DNA of 64,000 nt from Mactra quadrangularis (lineage: Eukaryota; Mollusca; Bivalvia; Venerida; Mactridae), in the NCBI GenBank assembly GCA_025267735.1, contig CM046309.1:56364319-56428318 (forward strand). Direction: 5' to 3'. Below the pieces are notes generated by a model. It was given only the letters and a program-made list of their open reading frames with translations, made no database searches and was not told where the DNA came from. Made by a program: the position numbers and the translations under genes. This document shows positions 57,691-64,000 of this stretch, in pieces (within the stretch, counting starts at the first letter, position 1; each line of letters opens with the position of its first letter).

Positions 57691-60600
57691 CAACGATTAG
57701 TGGGAGAAAGGCGTTGTCTTATTTCAAATTATTAAAGCAGAATTCTTCAAAAGACTTTAATTTAATGTTCTCAAAATTCCCATGTAAATCCAGGTCAAAA
57801 GTATTCAAACTTTACTGTAAAAGCATGCATTTTTTTATATACCATTTTGATTATCAAATTGACATAATAAACTATTCACTTTATATCAATCAGCCTGTCT
57901 GCATTGTTCTGGCAAGTATTCCCAACTTGTGGTTTATGAATCTGTCAGGATATGCTGGCAAAAAAATCAACTCGAAGAATGTGGCGTTTAAAATAACGCT
58001 GAGCTTTTTCTGTTATCATATCTATTTTGTTAAACGTCTGTATCCTCCATTTTTTACATGTTTCACAGAGGCCTGGGAAAATATTCCTTTTCATTCATAA
58101 AAATCTGTCCTGAGCTATCTATCTATAGTCTGTTTCCAAAGGCATTGTCTTGTAAAACTATGGTCTGTTTTCCGTATCTGAGAACCAGGGAAAGTATACT
58201 CGGTAGAATTAAAAGCGTGTCATGGTTTTTAAGTTCTTTGTCGACTAGAAACACTTGCTCATTATTTCATTTTGATGATTTTTATTGTGTGGCTTGAAAA
58301 GGCGACATATGGGGTTACTTTTGGTGGTGGTGGCCCCTGTTTGCTAATCTGGGGTGCTTTTCACAAAAATTCTTACGAAAAAATTCTTCGAAAGTCAAAA
58401 GCAAGAAACATTAATAATATGCTCATTTTTTGGCTAATCAATTCAAAATATTATAGAATTGTGTAGAATAGTGTATACATTTCGAATATCATATCATATT
58501 CATGTTTATTATCCATCTGACTTTGAACTGCTAATTATATGAAATTGACTTAGGAAGATTTGTTTCGTAAGAATTTTTGTGAAAAGCACCACTGGATCAT
58601 TCAATACTATTCAAGCTACAGACTTGAAACTTCAAAGGCATTTAGATTTTATTGAAGAAAAGGCAGTGCACAAGAACCATAAGGATGCATATAATATTAC
58701 TAAAGCAGAGCTTCTCTGAGAACTTAGCATAAACATGCATTCAATCAATAGAGGTCATATCAAAGGGCATGTTCAATTATGGGAGATCACTGAAGTGTTT
58801 TCCCATGAAGGGGAAAGGTGGCTGGGCCCTTTTTAAAGGAAAGATAGTTACAAAACCTAAAAAACAATGTTACAAAAATTAAAAATCAATATTTTTTTTA
58901 TATTTTCAATATTTTAAATAACATTCTGAGAGAGTTCCTTGTTAAAATATAGTTCCGTTTTTTTTTTCTAAAATTACAATTATTGAACCAATATCTTCAT
59001 CAGAGATTTCTCCATTATGCTACAGAATGCCTAACTGATTCAAAAGCAAAGAAATTAAAAAACAGGGCAATTTTGTGACAGTGAAAGGAAAATGTATACT
59101 TTTTGATGTAGAGAAAGGGCCTTATGTTGTCCACAAAATGGCCTGAAAAAAGCCACTGCACAGCATTAGTGACTGCTGTTGTCCAGCACAGTATTAAGTA
59201 TTAAAGTGTTCTAGGATGCTTATAGGTGCTATATTAATGTAGAACAGTATAGATGATAGGAAAGTTTATAACATATGGTATATATTATAATCTACTGGTA
59301 TTATTGGAGTATTTCCGTTGCTGATATTTTACTGCAATATATTACATGGTCTCAAGCTACTTCTTTGTCTTTTAACCTTTTTGTACGGTCCTCATGTAGT
59401 TATAGTACAGTATGTTCACCGTCACAGCCTGGTTGTCATTTTATAATAGTACATTTTGTTCATAGTCATAGTTTGATAGTCATTTGTTTTCAGTCCGAGA
59501 ACCCAGTCGCATATTCACAAATATCTCCTCTTTTAGTCTTAGCCTTGATAGTCATTCTGTAATAGTACAGCATGGGTGAACATTTTCAGCCCGAGAACCT
59601 AGTTGCATATTTATGACTAAAGACCCATTTACATGTAGTTGTAGAGCAGAGACAGGCATCGCTTTAACCAACTAGCCCGAAACTTGGGACTAGTAAAAAT
59701 TGGTTCTGGTAATGAAAATTACTTATTTTATATAGTTTGGCTAGTTGATAATTTTGCCCATCACTATAGAAGTTGATAAATCAGGCAAGTGCTTGTGAAA
59801 AGTACATGTTGTGACCCCACATTCAGTGAAATGTTTAGCTGACTTAAATTTTGACTTTTAGTAGCATTCCTGGACTGTTGTACTAATTTGTTGGACCTTA
59901 TTCATGAAAGTCTGACTTGGCCCTTAAAGGGAATAGAATTTAGTCAATATTCAATGATAATGTTTAGTCCTTGTATTCGTAGGCTAGTGCACTTACTGAC
60001 TGAGCTAATCATAATGTTTCAGACAAATTGCTAAATTTAGTTGAATATTTGAAACTAGCTATATGTCAGTTACATGAGCGCCCAAAATCTCAGCCCCTGG
60101 TTTAAATGGTCTAATTATGAAAAAGAGGTGTCTGCGAATGTATTAGAAACTTCTTCACATGAAAGCAAAGTCCTATAAAAATTTGTAAATTAGGAATCTG
60201 GGGCTACTATTATCAAGTGTCTTACGACCAATTTTAGTCGTAAAGTCTTCTTTATTGTATTGTTAAATTATCTTAAGATTTTTGATAATATGCTGTTCTG
60301 TACTTGAGAAAAATGCATCACTTTTTAAAATATAAAATTTTAAAATTGATATTTTTATCTTACAGAAAATAAAATATTTATAACCTATTCAAACATTTTG
60401 CTGTCCAAGCTTATTCATATTGTCTGTCAGTCTGCCAAAGTTTTAATGTTTTTAACGTTATACATGAATATTTAAAATAAAAGTCGGTGAACTGGTGCAT
60501 GGGAATTTCATGGTTTCATTGAGATCCTGTTTTTACCATGACATTTTCAATGTAAACTTTTACTGCAGGAAGGCAGGTGGTCGAAATCTTGTGGTAATCC

Positions 60601-60796
60601 AGCCTACCTTTAGCTGGAAAATAAACTGAGGAAAAAATATATGTAGTTACCGTAAATATTGTAAATGAAACTCTTTTTTACAAAAAATTAAGTTTATCAA
60701 TGATGCTTTTCGCAATTTTTCGCCAATTTCCATGGATTTCCAGGAGTTTAAATCTATTGTTCATAGGTGTTACTGGTCCTTGCCTTGTGTGGGGTT

Positions 60797-61207
60797 GCTT
60801 ATAGCTAGCCATGAAAATGCTTCAATAATGTCAATTTTCCTCCATTGATTTAGTACATGGAGAAGTTACCAGCCTTTTGGAAGGATTAGTATGTACTAAG
60901 ACAAGGATCAAGGAAAGCTAGGTTAGGTGAGCTAGTCTCCACAAAATCACCGTAACTTTTGTTAGCACAGCATTAAACCAAATAATGCCGCAGCCGTGGG
61001 TAGTGGTTAGCATGTCTGACTTTGAATCCGGAGATGGCGGGTTCCAGCCCGGTCGCGGCAGGTCATACCCTATACATGAGTTGTCGGCCTCGTGGTAGGG
61101 TAAGTTAGTACTGGTGATAGAAAAGTGTCCAGGAAACCTATATTTGGAAGAGCTGGCCGTCGTATATATGACCTAAATATGTGTTGAATATGATGTTAAA
61201 AAAAATC
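60797..61207 (+). mobile_element. SINE family 3 body followed by a family 2 SINE
   Basis: 60797-60980 has the family 3 body (aataatgtcaattttcctcc, accagccttttggaag, gttagcacagcattaaacc) without a clear head. 60987-61207 is a family 2 SINE (gggtagtggttagcatgtct, cgggttccagcccgg, tgatgttaaaaaaaa). The second begins where the first ends. Confidence 0.75.
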
Positions 61208-62279
61208 ACTATTGATTTAAAAAAATTCCTTTATTAATCATTATCTAGGTGCACATATTGGTATAAGTACGGTAATTGTGGAAAAACTTCATGATGTAGC
61301 AGATACCTCATGTTGAGTGGAGGAATTACCAGCTCATTCATAAAATACATGTTTATACAATGTAATCTCAATGCCTGTCGACATTTCCCTCTGTTTTCTT
61401 CTTTCTGTAAGCTTCGGCAATTAGTGTCCAATTATATGAGTAGACCTGGCTTTTATCCTCTCCCGTTTACTTTGATGGACATGTTTGGGATCTCAATTTT
61501 TGTATGTTTGGTAAAGACGTAAGACTAGGGTTTTTTATAAAAGAATATTAATCATAATTAATTTAAAGGGTCAAAAAGGGATTTAATGGTCCTTAAAAGC
61601 TTGAAGGATTGGTGGGGGTCTGGTATAAGGGGCTAGTGTAAATGTACTATGTATATATTAGAGTCTAAGAAAGGATTCTGTAATAGGAAGGAATATCTAA
61701 TTAAGGGGTGTGATAGAATTGGCTTGTGCTTGGCATTTTTGTCCTGTTTTGCAAACTAATACGTTGGATTCTCTTATAAAAATTTTGCCTGGTCAACATT
61801 TCCTGTGGTCTTAGTTATGTTCTTTCTGCCATAGTTCTCAATATCAAGTCTTTATTTTATGCTAGTCATGTCCCAGAAGGTTAATACTTTTTATATTTTT
61901 ACCAAAGGAAAAAATCATGTAGAATAATTGTTTTATAGGTCTTGGCTTTTAGGTTTTATTTCTTCCGACCAATTCTTGACCACTTTGATGATGGTAAAAT
62001 GGTCGTTTAGCTTGATTAAGTATTTAGTATTATTTTGTGTGAAGATTTGAAAATTGATATCTCTTGTGATGGCTTTCATATTGGTTACAAAAGTTTCCCA
62101 TTAGTTTAAAAAATACTGAGAAATTAACTTTCTTGTACTAACTTTCTAGATGAGCAGGTCGACTCAAAGTAGTCTAAACTGCATGTAAACTTAGAATGAT
62201 GTAGACTAGTTTTGCGACGACCCTTTGAGATGTTATAGGAAGGTAAAAGTATGTTTTTTACTGCTTTCTTTCTTTCTGA

Positions 62280-62460
62280 TCTTGTGAGAAAAACACAAGA
62301 ATGTCAAGTGGAGGTGTTCGCGGCCCATTATGGCACGCATAATAACGGGAACTGCGTTAATGTCTCGCAGGATTACGTCGGCAACGCTGCGAAAACACAA
62401 CAGGGGGCCATGCTGATGTCTTTCATAATTGAATTCCATTCAGCGCTCACTTCACAGTAA
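62280..62460. other. GC-richer unassigned block, possible conserved non-coding element or exon
   Basis: Composition changes sharply to CpG-containing sequence (gtgttcgcggcccattatgg, cgcaggattacgtcggcaac) within AT-rich DNA. Both strands are open for ~68-69 codons here, but neither translation resembles a family I know, and splice sites are weak. It has no repeat relatives in the window. Confidence 0.35.
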
Positions 62461-63196
62461 ATTTAGATTATTTAACAGCGGGGATTAAGTCTATCTTGAA
62501 TTTGTTGTTCCTCAGACTAGCTTTTAACTATAAGTGGCTTGCGAGGCACGGGTTATTGCACGCTTTGTACCTAATGGGTGGCAACTTTTACGTATAATTT
62601 ATTTAATTAATAATGTTTTAGTTATGGTGGGAATACATTTTAAAATGTGTTTCTACGTATGTAGTTTTGTTGAATAGTCAAGTTTTGTGGAAGTTTTTAT
62701 TTTCTGCAAGTATTACATTTTTTGAGAGGCATTAATACCGGTAAGCGGCTCTTGGATGTTTAAATGTGCTCGGAATTTCTCACTCTTGAATTTATATGAA
62801 GTTCTTAAATTGCTCTGTTGACATGGCATTGATATCTGCGGGGTTTCCAGGTCTTGGCAGATCAGCTGATTGCAGCATGTTTTTAGCATAACCTTGACCT
62901 TGACCTTGGACCATGGTCATCAGTTAACATAATTTTACCTAATGATTGATTGAACATGTAACCAAATGAGCATTTATATTTACGAAGACTTTGAATTCCG
63001 AGAACAAAGTGTCATGGGACACTTTGTGATTTCATTCAATAAAAGTAAAAATAGTCCCAAATTCATCAATATTTATGTTTTTGAACTATTTCATCTGATT
63101 TCAAAATTCAAAGTTAATTCTGAGAAATAAGTACGTTAAAACTAAGTTAAACTAGTCAAGTATACGATACAGGACTAATTAGTTCAGTCCTCAGTT

Positions 63197-64000
63197 TTTA
63201 TACGCCCGAAGGGTCGTATTATGTTATGGCGCCGCTCGTCCGTCCGTCTGTCTGTCCGTGCGTCCGTCCGTCTGTCCGTCCGTCCGTCTTCCTTGTGTGG
63301 ACAACTCCTCCCTCATTTCTTGGCCAATTTTCTTCAAACTCCCTCTGATGATAAACATTGATGCCTAGTTGTGCGTAAAGTGGAGATAACTCAATTTTTT
63401 TCATTCGACTTTGAATTACTTCCCCTTTCATATATCACTATATATGCAATATGTTAATAAAGTCAAAATAGCAAGCAATGAAAAACTTGTCCGGACAATA
63501 ACTGAACCACCAATGTACCTAGGTTCACCAAATTTTATGTGAGGGTAGCCCTTGTGTCAAGGATATGCCCTATTGGTTTTGGGGCTCCTGGGTCAAAGGT
63601 CAAGGTCACAGGGGCATCATATTGAAAAACCTTGTCCGGACAATAACTCCTCAACGACTGTACCTAGGTTCACAAAATTTTATGTGAAGGTAGCCTTTGT
63701 GTCAAGGATGTTCCCTACAGGTTTTGGGGCCCCAGGTTCAAAGGTCAAGGTCACAGAGGCATCATATTGGAAAACTTTGTCCAGACAATAACTGAACCAC
63801 CAATATACCTAGGTTCACCAAATTTTATGTGCGAGTAGCCCATGTGTCAAGGGTATGCCCTATTGGTTTTGGGGCCCCTGGGTCAAAGGTCAAGGTCACA
63901 TGGGCATCATATTGAAAAACCTTGTCCGGACAATAACTCAACAACAACTGTACCTAGGTTCACAAAATTTTATGTGAAGGTAGCCCTTGTGTCAAGGATG
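63197..64000 (+). mobile_element. Second copy of large element A, truncated by the window end
   Basis: Starts tatacgcccgaagggtcgta, tattatgttatg, then (gtccgtcc)n at 63236-63290. From 63445 it has the ~144-bp units with ggtcaaggtcac near 63598, 63741 and 63886. The tract aatatgttaataaagtcaaa just before matches the higher-order unit of element A. Confidence 0.85.

Larger units (their letters stand above)
55509..64000. other. Intron of the AT-hook gene or intergenic DNA
   Basis: No exon that continues the open phase-1 donor at 55345 was found. The region holds SINEs, foldback elements, a GC-rich block and the start of a large mobile element, listed separately. Between 57.7 and 60.7 kb I see little beyond one copy of the dispersed repeat at 59668-59800. 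Confidence 0.5.

Noticed and set aside
57714..58466. Three overlapping frames of 64-128 codons
   Set aside because: AT-rich, Phe/Tyr/Lys-heavy translations with no family resemblance or consistent splice sites joining them to the AT-hook gene.
60365..60475. Possible AT-hook gene exon after cttacag at ~60365
   Set aside because: In the required phase it is open for only about 36 codons to a stop, the translation is hydrophobic and low quality, and it does not look like the preceding protein.

Overview
The window is AT-rich animal nuclear DNA with long introns, GT-AG splice sites, several tRNA-derived SINE families and many short inverted-repeat (MITE-like) elements. The repeat types (GTCCGTCTGTCC-type mobile elements with ~144-bp internal tandem repeats, GGTCAAGGTCA arrays) are of a kind I associate with bivalve molluscs. 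Bivalve is my best guess from repeat style and protein similarity, not a proven identification.

Three protein-coding genes can be reconstructed exon by exon with consistent splice phases. (1) 360-13150, + strand: the last seven exons of a Tubby-like protein (TUB/TULP1-3 type), with the tubby domain complete through its stop codon; the 5' part lies left of the window. (2) 31119-39876, - strand: a complete eight-exon, 469-residue gene recognised as PAWR/Par-4 from its SAC-domain core (KRKLREKRRSTGVV) and C-terminal leucine zipper. (3) 44033 to at least 55345, + strand: thirteen coding exons (593 residues so far) of an acidic, Gln/Ser/Thr-rich nuclear protein with two AT-hooks. Its 3' end is not visible and the family is not recognised. 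Genes 2 and 3 are head to head around 39.9-41.1 kb.

Layout: 1-13.2 kb TULP gene, with a 4.1-kb mobile-element insertion in its fifth visible intron; 13.2-31.1 kb TULP 3'UTR and intergenic repeats; 31.1-39.9 kb PAWR; 39.9-44.0 kb promoter region and 5'UTR intron; 44.0-55.3 kb AT-hook gene; 55.3-64.0 kb intron or intergenic DNA with SINEs, ending in a second copy of the large mobile element.

The most interesting signal is a set of non-coding mobile elements (7.88-10.96, 10.97-12.02, 26.70-26.94, 29.89-30.55 and 63.20-64.0+ kb). They share one architecture: a 5' hairpin, a pyrimidine-rich GTCC/GTCGGC microsatellite, an internal tandem array, a 3' GC hairpin and, in three of them, a GCTCTT terminus. 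This resembles non-autonomous Helentron/DINE-1/pearl-type elements. Three of them carry repeated GGTCAAGGTCA, a direct-repeat nuclear-receptor site, spaced about one nucleosome apart. Other notable items are a near-perfect 68-nt hairpin (19734-19801), a minisatellite that has swallowed the PAWR stop codon, a partial duplication of a TULP exon later split by the mobile elements, and hAT-type MITEs with perfect 8-bp target duplications.
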